The notes beneath the pieces are model-generated. The model did not search any database. It was not told the origin of the DNA and was given only the letters and a program-made list of their open reading frames with translations. Position numbers and translations under genes: made by a program. Below are positions 8,413 to 14,026 of a stretch of 64,000 nucleotides of DNA, piece by piece. Within the stretch, counting starts at the first letter, position 1. Every line of letters starts with the position of its first letter. Origin of the DNA: RGIG3701 sp030530205 (GTDB lineage: Bacteria > Planctomycetota > Planctomycetia > Pirellulales > Thermoguttaceae); the NCBI GenBank assembly GCA_030530205.1, contig JAUMVK010000007.1:1-64000 (forward strand), written 5' to 3'.

Positions 8413-8571
8413 GTTTTTGATCTCCTTGTTTTAAGGTTGCAAAGTTTTCAGTATGTTTATTATATCACTTTTTTTCTTTAGGAATATTCCCCCCTCTTTC
8501 TTTTTTGTGAAAAAAAGTGAAAAAAATTCAAGAAAGAGGGGGCTGGGTTGGCGTTGCTTTGGGTGTTGGAA

Positions 8572-9612
8572 TTATGCGGTTATCCGCTTATATTCCTCTA
8601 TCACCTTGAAGGCCCATAACTCTTGCAGGAAATTGCACTTGCAAGGCTCGTTTGCGGTCTCGGTTTCGGCTTCCTGTTCCTCAAGTTCGGTTTTGAGGTA
8701 CTCCGCCGGTGTCATGTGCCTCTTAACAGTGTAATAAAAAAAGGGCTTCTTTGGGGGAGGGCAGTCTTTCCAGCCTTTTACCAAAAGTTCGGGCTGCCCA
8801 TTTTTTAATGAAATGAAATATGCAAAATAAAGCACGTCCCCCATGCACTCGGAGAACAGATATATTTCAGTATCATCAACGGGTTTTTTTATATACTGTG
8901 TCCACTTCCATTTTTCCTCAAATTCTCTTTTTTGGGCCTCTAACTTTGCCTTAAATGCCGCTCTCTCTTCCGTGGAATCCTCATCGGCTTCGCCCCTGTC
9001 CAGATCGTAAAATTCCTTTGCGGCTTCATCGCGGATTTCTAAACACTGTTTTCTAAAATCCTCAATATTAAAATCCTGCTTGGCCTTGTACTGTAACATT
9101 GTTACAGTTGATTTACGCTCTTTGCCATCTCTTCCGATGATGGTTTCAGGACGTTCAAACCGGCCTTGCGCTTCGAGTTCCTTCTTGGCGCGGTTGATCG
9201 TCATCGGGGAACAGTCGCAGATCTCGGCCAGATCGCGGTCGGATTTGTGCGGGTATTTGAGAATAGCCAGCTCGCGCCCATGTTTCAAGTCTGCGTCTGT
9301 CATTTGAAGAGCGTTCTTCTTATTCCCCTTAAAAGCAGTCTTTAATAAATCTTCCTGGGTGCCATCATGGACGATACAAGAAACGGTTTTCAGACCGGCC
9401 GCCAGTGCCGCTTGCCAGCGGTGGTGCCCGTCTGCAATGTGGTATTCTCCATCAATACAGTAAACGTCTATCGGAGGAAACGGCCATGTGCCGTGCTTTT
9501 CCTCTATCGCTTCCTTGTACCTCTGGACGGTCTCGGCGTTGGTCTTAAGCCGGATCTGTACGCCTTCATTAAGTTCCATAATGGAAAGATGTTTGAAAGT
9601 GAAATTTGCCAT
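8572..9612 (-). CDS. ParB-like domain protein with HTH
   Basis: A 346-residue protein. Residues about 5-95 look like a ParB/sulfiredoxin-type domain: LNEGVQIRLK, then PPIDVYCIDGEYHIADGHHRWQAALAAG. Residues about 105-150 hold a helix-turn-helix region (SDRDLAEICDCSPMTINRAKKEL). The C-terminal half is charged and I do not recognise it. Such proteins in phages and mobile elements act as DNA-binding regulators or partition-like factors. No ParA partner is visible, so a partition role is not supported. It precedes the integrase on the same strand with a gap of about 160 bp. Confidence 0.75.
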   Translation of the reverse strand: MANFTFKHLSIMELNEGVQIRLKTNAETVQRYKEAIEEKHGTWPFPPIDVYCIDGEYHIADGHHRWQAALAAGLKTVSCIVHDGTQEDLLKTAFKGNKKNALQMTDADLKHGRELAILKYPHKSDRDLAEICDCSPMTINRAKKELEAQGRFERPETIIGRDGKERKSTVTMLQYKAKQDFNIEDFRKQCLEIRDEAAKEFYDLDRGEADEDSTEERAAFKAKLEAQKREFEEKWKWTQYIKKPVDDTEIYLFSECMGDVLYFAYFISLKNGQPELLVKGWKDCPPPKKPFFYYTVKRHMTPAEYLKTELEEQEAETETANEPCKCNFLQELWAFKVIEEYKRITA

Positions 9613-9968
9613 AGTTTTTGCCCTTTCAGGATAAAGGTTTAATTTTTCAGTTTTGCGCCCCCCCGCCCGCTCTATCGTTTTTATATAGAGTTGGCTGGGG
9701 GATGCCTGTAATGGTTCATTGCCTTGGTTCCATAACCTCTAAATGACGCTTGACGGCGTGTTTAGAGTTGGGCCTTGGTGCCGTGTCCTTTGGGTTAGAT
9801 CGTGAATCCGGTTTTATGGGTTCAAAAGATCATCACTCAAGGGGAAAAGAAAAAAGGTTTTTCTTTTCTTTAGTTTTGTTTCATCTCCTATTATTTTATA
9901 GCTTGAGCAGTACTTGGGCAGTACTTAAGCAGTGCTTAAGCTATGCTTGAGCTATACTTAAGCAGTGC
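9613..9968. other. Intergenic region with inverted repeat and the start of the 11-bp array
   Basis: No gene is seen here. At 9737-9767 an interrupted inverted repeat has CTCTAAA and TTTAGAG outer arms and ACGC and GCGT inner arms. It is flanked by direct repeats of GCCTTGGT (9721 and 9772). From 9902 the tandem 11-bp array begins. The arrangement resembles a cis-acting control or replication region, but no activity can be assigned from sequence alone. Confidence 0.5.
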
Positions 9969-9978
9969 TTAAGGAGTG
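9902..9978. repeat. Seven tandem 11-bp repeats (iteron-like array)
   Basis: Seven back-to-back copies of an 11-bp unit with consensus CTTRAGCWRTR, starting at 9902, 9913, 9924, 9935, 9946, 9957 and 9968. Two copies (9924 and 9957) are identical. A period of 11 bp is close to one helical turn and is not a multiple of three, so the array is not a coding repeat. The last copy runs across the stop codon of the 160-residue ORF on the minus strand. Arrays like this bind replication initiators or regulators in many plasmids and phages. Confidence 0.85.
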
Positions 9979-10451
9979 CTTTTGGTTTGTGCTTGACGCT
10001 TTGCCGCAAGATCTCGATCCAATTGCGCGGCCTGTTGCCTTTGTTCGGGCGTTAAATGTGCCGTGCCTTGGCTTGCTTCCCCTCCCATTTTGCCAGCCGC
10101 TCTTTTTCTTTCGATGTATTCGGCGGCTTTGTCAACCTCGTAATTCTTGTATAGCTCGGTTCCATCGTCGTATTTTTGGACGATCAAAAAGCCGTGTTGC
10201 TGGAATAAGTCAAGAATAGGCTCCGGGGAGTATGTGGGGCACCACTGTTTCAACACTCGGATCAGGTACCGCTTGGAAACACCGTAAACCGGTTGATCAT
10301 TGACCCTTTTTAATATGTCGATGATATATTCATAATATCCAATCAGGACTGGGGCCAATAACGGCGGATCCATTTTTTCAGCTTCGTCACATAGCTTATA
10401 AAATGACTCAGTATCGTATTGGTTGGTCATCGATTGATGATATTTAAGCAT
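9969..10451 (-). CDS. Hypothetical protein, possible replication-associated factor
   Basis: A 160-residue protein that I do not recognise with certainty. Residues 1-110 are predicted helical, with a possible winged-helix section (YGVSKRYLIRVLKQWCPTYSPEPILDLFQQHGFLI). A basic linker ERKRAAGKMGGEASQ and a Gln/Arg-rich tail follow. This arrangement resembles phage replication initiators of the DnaD/O type, whose tails often hold a similar KMGG-type segment. The iteron-like array lies at its 3' end, as origin iterons lie in or next to initiator genes in lambdoid phages. The replication role is an inference. Confidence 0.5.
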   Translation of the reverse strand: MLKYHQSMTNQYDTESFYKLCDEAEKMDPPLLAPVLIGYYEYIIDILKRVNDQPVYGVSKRYLIRVLKQWCPTYSPEPILDLFQQHGFLIVQKYDDGTELYKNYEVDKAAEYIERKRAAGKMGGEASQGTAHLTPEQRQQAAQLDRDLAAKRQAQTKSTP

Positions 10452-10506
10452 ATTTTTAACTCCTGAAAAATTTTAAGAATTTGTAGACATAGTCCCCCCC
10501 CACTGC

Positions 10507-10534
10507 TTGACTTAAAAACCAGAGATGGTATAAT
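10507..10534 (+). promoter_or_regulatory. Strong plus-strand promoter in the element
   Basis: TTGACT (10507-10512), 16-bp spacer, TATAAT (10529-10534). It points away from the 160-residue gene and toward a terminator 54 bp downstream, with no gene of substance between them. Confidence 0.75.
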
Positions 10535-10540
10535 AAGAAG

Positions 10541-10637
10541 TAGTGGGGAGTATGGGTATTTTTTACCCTTTATCCTCTGCACATTCGGCCTTTACTGTTT
10601 CCTGCTTCCAACATGAAAAACAGTAAGGGCTTTTTTT
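10541..10637 (+). ncRNA. Putative short RNA of the integrative element
   Basis: A transcript of about 97 nt is bounded by the promoter at 10507-10534 and a terminator at 10588-10637. It contains a small GGGTA/TACCC hairpin (10554-10568) before the terminator stem. A 24-codon ORF (10552-10626) could be read, but its only purine-rich site is too close to the ATG, so I favour a non-coding RNA. Placed next to a possible replication gene, it could be a copy-control or regulatory RNA. That role is speculative. Confidence 0.5.
10588..10637 (+). terminator. Intrinsic terminator of the short RNA
   Basis: The arms GCCTTTACTGTTT (10588-10600) and AAACAGTAAGGGC (10618-10630) pair over 13 bp with one G-U. 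They are followed by seven T on the plus strand. It is oriented to stop plus-strand transcription; the minus strand has no T run after the stem. Confidence 0.85.
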
Positions 10638-10652
10638 ATGCAGATTCTTCAT

Positions 10653-10982
10653 TTACGCCGCCTCCCTGGGTTGCTTGGCAAGGGAAGGAACGCAGCCGGG
10701 GCCGGTCTGTTTTTGAGCTTCCAGCCATTCTTGCACCTTGGCGCGGTCGAATCTTACCACCTCTCCCAAACGGATCCACGGCAGCCCGTAATTCTCGCGC
10801 AAGTAGTCCACTTGACGCAGTGAGCAATTCAGCATTTGGGCCGCTTCTTTCTTGTCGATCAGCCTTTCCAGCGGGAAGAATTTCCGGATCAGCTTCTTTG
10901 CGGTCTTGAGGTCTTGAGCTTCCCACTTTGCGACGCTCTCAAGCACTTCTTCAAGATGTTCCACTGATACTTGCATAGTCAT
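10653..10982 (-). CDS. Excisionase-like helix-turn-helix protein
   Basis: A 109-residue DNA-binding protein. The recognisable core (residues about 40-95) is LIDKKEAAQMLNCSLRQV, then YLRENYGLPWIRLGEVVRFDRAKVQEWLEAQ. This is the MerR-type HTH_17 fold used by excisionases and small phage regulators. The N-terminal 35 residues are helical. In this context it probably acts as recombination directionality factor or regulator for the integrase. No ribosome binding site of note is visible before the ATG at 10982. Confidence 0.75.
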   Translation of the reverse strand: MTMQVSVEHLEEVLESVAKWEAQDLKTAKKLIRKFFPLERLIDKKEAAQMLNCSLRQVDYLRENYGLPWIRLGEVVRFDRAKVQEWLEAQKQTGPGCVPSLAKQPREAA

Positions 10983-11527
10983 GCAATCAGCTCCTTTTCT
11001 GGGTATATTTACCCTGTAAAAGTAAACTAGGAATCAGGATCAGAAGAGATCAGAACACCGTTAAACGGTGGGATCAGATACTCATTCTGATATTACATAC
11101 TATCTCTACGCCCAATAATAAACGCCCTAACCACAGGATTTATTGTTATTATTGGTAATCTCCCTGTCTTCACCCAGGGAAATAAAAGCTGCTGCTCCAA
11201 CCAGCCCCCGCCTAGCTTTTACCTTGCGTAAAAATGTATGATAATATCAAAAATGGTATTATCGAAATTTAACGTCAATACGGCAGGGAGGTATTGACGG
11301 TCTGCGTTTCCCAAAAATGGTTATGCTTCAAAATGGAATTAATATTTATACTACCTGTAAGTATATAGTAGATTTAAGATATTACAAGGGGGTAAGGATA
11401 GAAAAAAACAAAAAAAATAAAAAATATTTTTGCACTCAATAAGATGTAATTCTATTCGCTTGCTTTTATCGCTTGTTTTGCCGTGTGTGCGTGGGGGCTA
11501 TGAGTGCTAAACTGTTTCTAAATCCTT
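10983..11527. other. Gene-free region dense in inverted repeats
   Basis: About 545 bp without a credible gene. It holds CACCGTT-A-AACGGTG (11051-11065), a perfect 15-bp palindrome surrounded by three GATCAG repeats. CCAATAATAA pairs with TTATTATTGG across 11112-11156. GATAATA and TATTATC flank 10 bp near 11240-11264. CGTCAATAC (11273-11281) pairs with GTATTGACG (11291-11299). The 3' part is an AT-rich run (about 11395-11450). The combination looks like an operator or origin region of the element. Confidence 0.5.
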
Positions 11528-12234
11528 ACCTCTGACCCTTGGAGTTCCGATCCGTTTTCAGCTCCGCAAGGACCCGCGGAGTTCCGGCCTGGCTTCCATC
11601 GTCACGGCGTCCAGCTCGGTGAGGGCGTCGCTGCTGCTGGCTTTCTTGGCCGCCTGGGTGATACCGTTCCGGCGGATCGTCGAACGGACTTCATAAAGCA
11701 AAGTTTCTTCCAGACCGTACCTCTGACTGTAGTAGTTCCGCCTGGTTTCCGGGGGTAAGGACCCGCGGCGGGGGTAGGTGGCCCACCTGGTACACGTCGA
11801 ACGGCTCGCAGCCCTGCACCCGTCCCCGCCTCCGTTCCGGCCTCCGTCTCTGGGTGAGGTTCCATTAAGACGGACTCGGTTCCGGTCTCCGTTCCGGTCT
11901 CGGTCGCTGGATCAGCGCGGGCCGCCTGGGTGGCTCGGTGCGTCGGTCGCTCGGTCGGTCGCTCGAGTCGGTCACGCCGTCCAGGTCAAGACGGAGCGAC
12001 GGAGTAAACGGTTTCACGGTATGCACCTCTGACCCTTGGAGTTCCGATCCGTTTTCAGCTCCGCAAGGACCCGCGGAGTNNNNNNNNNNNNNNNNNNNNN
12101 NNNNNNNNNNNNNNNNNNNNNNNNNNNNNNNNNNNNNNNNNNNNNNNNNNNNNNNNNNNNNNNNNNNNNNNNNNNNNNNGCCCACCTGGTACACGTCGAA
12201 CGGCTCGCAGCCCTGCACCCGTCCCCGCCTCCGT
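11528..12234. repeat. Modular GC-rich repeat region spanning the assembly gap
   Basis: A 55-bp block at 11528-11582 recurs identically at 12025-12079. Another 55-bp block at 11781-11835 recurs at 12180-12234. A third partial module at 11719-11768 shares only its ends (ACCTCTGAC, AGTTCCG and AAGGACCCGCGG) with the first. Between them are short tandem repeats of GTCGGTCGCTCG type and TTCCGGTCTCCG type (about 11880-11985). Short coding-like frames exist on the minus strand (for example LLYEVRSTIRRNG near 11650-11700) but they are broken. I make no gene call. Confidence 0.7.
12080..12179. other. Assembly gap (100 N)
   Basis: Exactly 100 N, the usual placeholder length for a gap of unknown size. 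Both edges are in repeated sequence. If the second repeat unit matches the first, the true missing length would be near 200 bp. Reading frames that cross it are artefacts. Confidence 0.97.
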
Positions 12235-12257
12235 GCCTCATTATAGAATATTGGCTT

Positions 12258-12656
12258 TTAAGAAAATGACTTTAGAGAAATTTCCACCCCCTCCGGGTGG
12301 GCTTCATCGGCTTTTCTTTTTTCAGCCATTATCCTAACTATTTGATCATCGTCAACGTAACAGACTCCGGTCAATGCGTCCCCCACTGCTCTAATAAGTT
12401 TGTCAAGATCGCCGTTATGGTTTCCGCCTCTTTTGAGGTAAAAGACGGCTTTTAATTCTATTGCCGCCTCGGTCAATTCCCATCTTTTGCCGGTGTTGCG
12501 TACATCAAGAAAAGAGTATTTTATTAGATCTCTCCATGCTTTCAAATTCGGGTTTTCGTGTACTATTTTGGGCTTCCCTTTGGCAGTGGTAAACGCCTTG
12601 GTGCTTCCCTCTGTAATGGGTTTACCATCTACCCTAAAATGAATATTCTGTGTCAT
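12258..12656 (-). CDS. RusA-family Holliday junction resolvase
   Basis: A 132-residue endodeoxyribonuclease of the RusA fold, which resolves Holliday junctions during phage or element recombination and replication. The signature is visible at residues about 82-110: GDLDKLIRAVGDALTGVCYV followed by DDDQIV. It supplies the conserved aspartates and the lysine of the active site. The N-terminal strand FRVDGKPITEGS also fits. It is the first gene from the right end of the element on the minus strand, just inside the right attachment site. Confidence 0.9.
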   Translation of the reverse strand: MTQNIHFRVDGKPITEGSTKAFTTAKGKPKIVHENPNLKAWRDLIKYSFLDVRNTGKRWELTEAAIELKAVFYLKRGGNHNGDLDKLIRAVGDALTGVCYVDDDQIVRIMAEKRKADEAHPEGVEISLKSFS

Positions 12657-12713
12657 GGTTCCTCTTTTTCAATTCCAGAAATTTAAGTGCCTGTACCGTG
12701 GACGGCTTCACGG

Positions 12714-13037
12714 TCAATGGGTTGGCAGATTCAATAATAATTTCTGTAGTTGGAAAAGAAGTTCGATCTGTTCAGCGTTATCCAGAGTGTCAAAAAGTGC
12801 TAAAATTTGGGCTTTTGTGTCATGGTTCCCATCGTGGTTCCCATCGAGTAGGGGGCAAGTGTCGCATGTGTCGTAATTTACGGGACATGACGCGCCGGGT
12901 GTACGTCCCATTGAGGTCATTTCAGGGATTTGCAGACTTGCAAGCCCCTTTTTCTTTTCTTGATTTGAGCCCGTATTTTTAAGGCTTTTCTTGACTTCTG
13001 AAATTTGTTTGCAAGAATCAGAAAAGCGTTGTTTTTT
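12714..13037 (-). pseudogene. Integrase 3'-end remnant fused to an element-encoded tail
   Basis: An open frame without its own start for most of its length. The upstream part reads SEVKKSLKNTGSNQEKKKG then LASLQIPEMTSMG. It is almost identical to the tail of the intact integrase (SEVKKNLQNTGSNQEKKKG then LASLQTPEMTSMG). It lies to the right of the attachment core, so it is left from an older, related element at the same tRNA. Past the core it continues RTPGASCPVNYDTCDTC and about 45 more residues to a stop at 12714. In the excised circle that same tail would be joined in frame to the intact integrase. Confidence 0.7.
12905..13003. repeat. Right attachment repeat (attR side)
   Basis: Direct repeat of 7077-7175. 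The first 23 bp (12905-12927) are identical to the core that ends tRNA-Glu, and the remaining 76 bp differ at a handful of positions. Because the similarity extends to the right of the core and codes for an integrase tail, it marks an earlier insertion event as well as the present element end. Confidence 0.88.
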
Positions 13038-13179
13038 TCACCCAGAAACCCATTTTTAAACCCATGATCCCCGGTCTTTTCCCGGTTCTTGATTGGAAAT
13101 CAGATGAAGGGGCAGACGCCCGACGGAAAGTGTCGTCTTTTGGGGCTGAGCCTGGATCCGATCTCCGGTGGGTAAAACC

Positions 13180-13207
13180 TTGACAAATTTTTTGTCCGTG
13201 TTATAAT
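13180..13207 (+). promoter_or_regulatory. Near-consensus promoter for the 13.3-kb small gene
   Basis: TTGACA (13180-13185), 16-bp spacer, TATAAT (13202-13207). It would give a leader of about 115 nt before the ATG at 13330, or about 17 nt before the in-frame ATG at 13231. Confidence 0.8.
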
Positions 13208-13329
13208 ACAAAATCGAGGGGAGGACCACGATGGGGTGTTCCCCTGTTTCTCCACGCTCTGTGGGGTGTTCGTTCTGTTCCAAAACGGAATGCGTTTCAT
13301 TGTCAAAACCTGCCCAAAGGAGGATTTTT

Positions 13330-13674
13330 ATGGCCCTGATTTACATTGAATCACCCGACCAGGTGAACATTTACTACGACGAGAAAAAGAAGCGGGTCCG
13401 CTGCACGAAGCGTGAAGATGGAACGTTACTTTTCGAGGTCCACGTTAAAAAAGTTATGCCCTTGACCCCAGGCTATTTCCACTACTTCACCGAGGAAGAA
13501 GGAGAAGAAGTCGAACGTCTTGGGGATGAAAAATTTGGTTTTGAAAAGCCATGGTCCTCACGTGGAGGCGCGTTCATCCAAGCAAAGAGCGGGACCTACA
13601 TCTTTTGGGATGGAATGGGGCCGCTTTTGCGTGAATCCGGGATCGCCCGATGGGGCTGCGAATTTCCCGCCTGA
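13330..13674 (+). CDS. Hypothetical small protein
   Basis: A 114-residue protein of unknown function starting MALIYIESPDQVNIYYDEKK. It is rich in charged and aromatic residues, with no signal peptide or membrane segment. The ATG at 13330 has a strong AAAGGAGG site 6 nt upstream. An in-frame ATG at 13231 also has a good GGGGAGG site and would add 33 residues including four Cys (MGCSPVSPRSVGCSFCSKTE). That upstream start sits only about 17 nt after the predicted transcription start. Either two forms are made or the first is a leader. The gene lies just outside the integrated element and may be a remnant of earlier insertions. Confidence 0.6.
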   Translation: MALIYIESPDQVNIYYDEKKKRVRCTKREDGTLLFEVHVKKVMPLTPGYFHYFTEEEGEEVERLGDEKFGFEKPWSSRGGAFIQAKSGTYIFWDGMGPLLRESGIARWGCEFPA

Positions 13675-13772
13675 TCCTCTTCGCGGATCTACAAAAGACC
13701 TTCTAAAGGTGAACCGTTCAGGCTGGCTTGATGCGAGCCGCTGAGAAAATGAAAAATTGTTTTCTAAAGTTC

Positions 13773-13800
13773 TTGACTTTTCCAGCCGATAGAGTATAAT
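13773..13800 (+). promoter_or_regulatory. Promoter for antisense RNA
   Basis: TTGACT (13773-13778), 16-bp spacer, TATAAT (13795-13800), with the same layout as the promoters at 10507 and 13180. Transcription would cover the whole of the 35-codon ORF on the opposite strand and stop at the terminator at 13954-13992. Confidence 0.78.
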
Positions 13801-13840
13801 AGAGATGAAAACTTTGGGGGCCTTGCGGCCCCCGGGGTGA

Positions 13841-13948
13841 CTACAATTCTGAAATGAGTTTAATCAGTTTCAGAAAGGCTTCCTGAAGAGCTTTTACCTT
13901 CTTGTGGAGTCGATTGCAAAGCTCTTCAAAGAATTCACGCCTGTTCAT
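13841..13948 (-). CDS. 35-residue amphipathic peptide, candidate type I toxin
   Basis: A short ORF beginning MNRREFFEELCNRLHKKVKA and ending LIKLISEL. The sequence is a likely amphipathic, mildly basic helix with Leu/Ile/Phe on one face. An AAGGAGGA ribosome binding site lies 6 nt before the ATG, near-ideal. That site is the 3' arm of a 12-bp stem (ATCCTCCTTGAA at 13954-13965 pairs with TTCAAGGAGGAT at 13976-13987), so it would be sequestered in the mRNA. The ORF lies 78 bp after the secreted-hydrolase gene on the same strand and is covered by a convergent RNA. These are hallmarks of type I toxins, but I know no homologue. Confidence 0.5.
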   Translation of the reverse strand: MNRREFFEELCNRLHKKVKALQEAFLKLIKLISEL

Positions 13949-13953
13949 AGGCG

Positions 13954-13992
13954 ATCCTCCTTGAATAGAACAGAGTTCAAGGAGGATTTTTT
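13954..13992 (+). terminator. Intrinsic terminator of the antisense RNA
   Basis: A 12-bp perfect stem (13954-13965 with 13976-13987) with a 10-nt loop, followed by TTTTTTC on the plus strand. On the opposite strand the same stem lacks a T run and instead contains the Shine-Dalgarno of the 35-codon ORF. Confidence 0.85.
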
Positions 13993-14026
13993 CTTGTTTG
14001 AAACAAACTCTTAGGGTTTCAGCTCT

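Larger units (their letters stand above)
7077..12927. mobile_element. Integrative element in tRNA-Glu
   Basis: An element of about 5.8 kb bounded by direct repeats that begin at 7077 and 12905. It contains a tyrosine integrase adjacent to the tRNA, a ParB-like protein, a putative replication protein, an array of 11-bp repeats, an excisionase-like HTH protein and a RusA resolvase. It also has a modular repeat region around a 100-N gap. All recognisable genes are on the minus strand. No capsid, portal, terminase or conjugation gene is visible. It looks like a small satellite or plasmid-like integrative element rather than a full prophage, unless genes are missing in the gap. The base composition is visibly more AT-rich than the flanking secreted-enzyme genes. 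Confidence 0.85.
13807..13992 (+). ncRNA. Putative structured antisense RNA
   Basis: A transcript of about 186 nt with its own promoter and intrinsic terminator and no plausible plus-strand ORF. Four hairpins can be read: GGGGGCC/GGCCCCC (13816-13833), TTCTGAAA/TTTCAGAA (13847-13875), GAAGAGCTTT/AAAGCTCTTC (13885-13927) and the terminator stem. It is fully complementary to the small ORF at 13841-13948, including that ORF's ribosome binding site. It could be the antitoxin RNA of a type I toxin-antitoxin pair, or a stand-alone structured RNA. Confidence 0.55.

Noticed and set aside
8572..9612. Chromosome or plasmid partition system based on the ParB-like gene
   Set aside because: No ParA ATPase gene and no parS-like sites were found. 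The domain is common in phage regulators, so only a ParB-like label is justified.
9902..9978. CRISPR array or VNTR coding repeat
   Set aside because: The 11-bp units are contiguous with no spacers, and 11 is not a multiple of three, so neither a CRISPR nor a protein repeat fits.
11602..11865. Pro/Thr/Gly-rich 87-residue ORF on the minus strand
   Set aside because: It lies in the GC-rich modular repeat, has no ribosome binding site, and the more protein-like stretches are in other frames, each broken.
11528..12234. Diversity-generating retroelement variable repeat
   Set aside because: No reverse transcriptase gene is present and the repeat copies are identical, without adenine-biased substitutions.
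11865..12246. Open reading frames spanning 12080-12179
   Set aside because: They run through the N gap and exist only because undefined bases give no stops. I treat them as artefacts.
13056..13283. 75-residue minus-strand ORF beginning MEQNEHPTERGE
   Set aside because: It overlaps the near-consensus plus-strand promoter and the 5' end of the small plus-strand gene, has no ribosome binding site, and is best explained as a shadow plus decayed integrase remnant.
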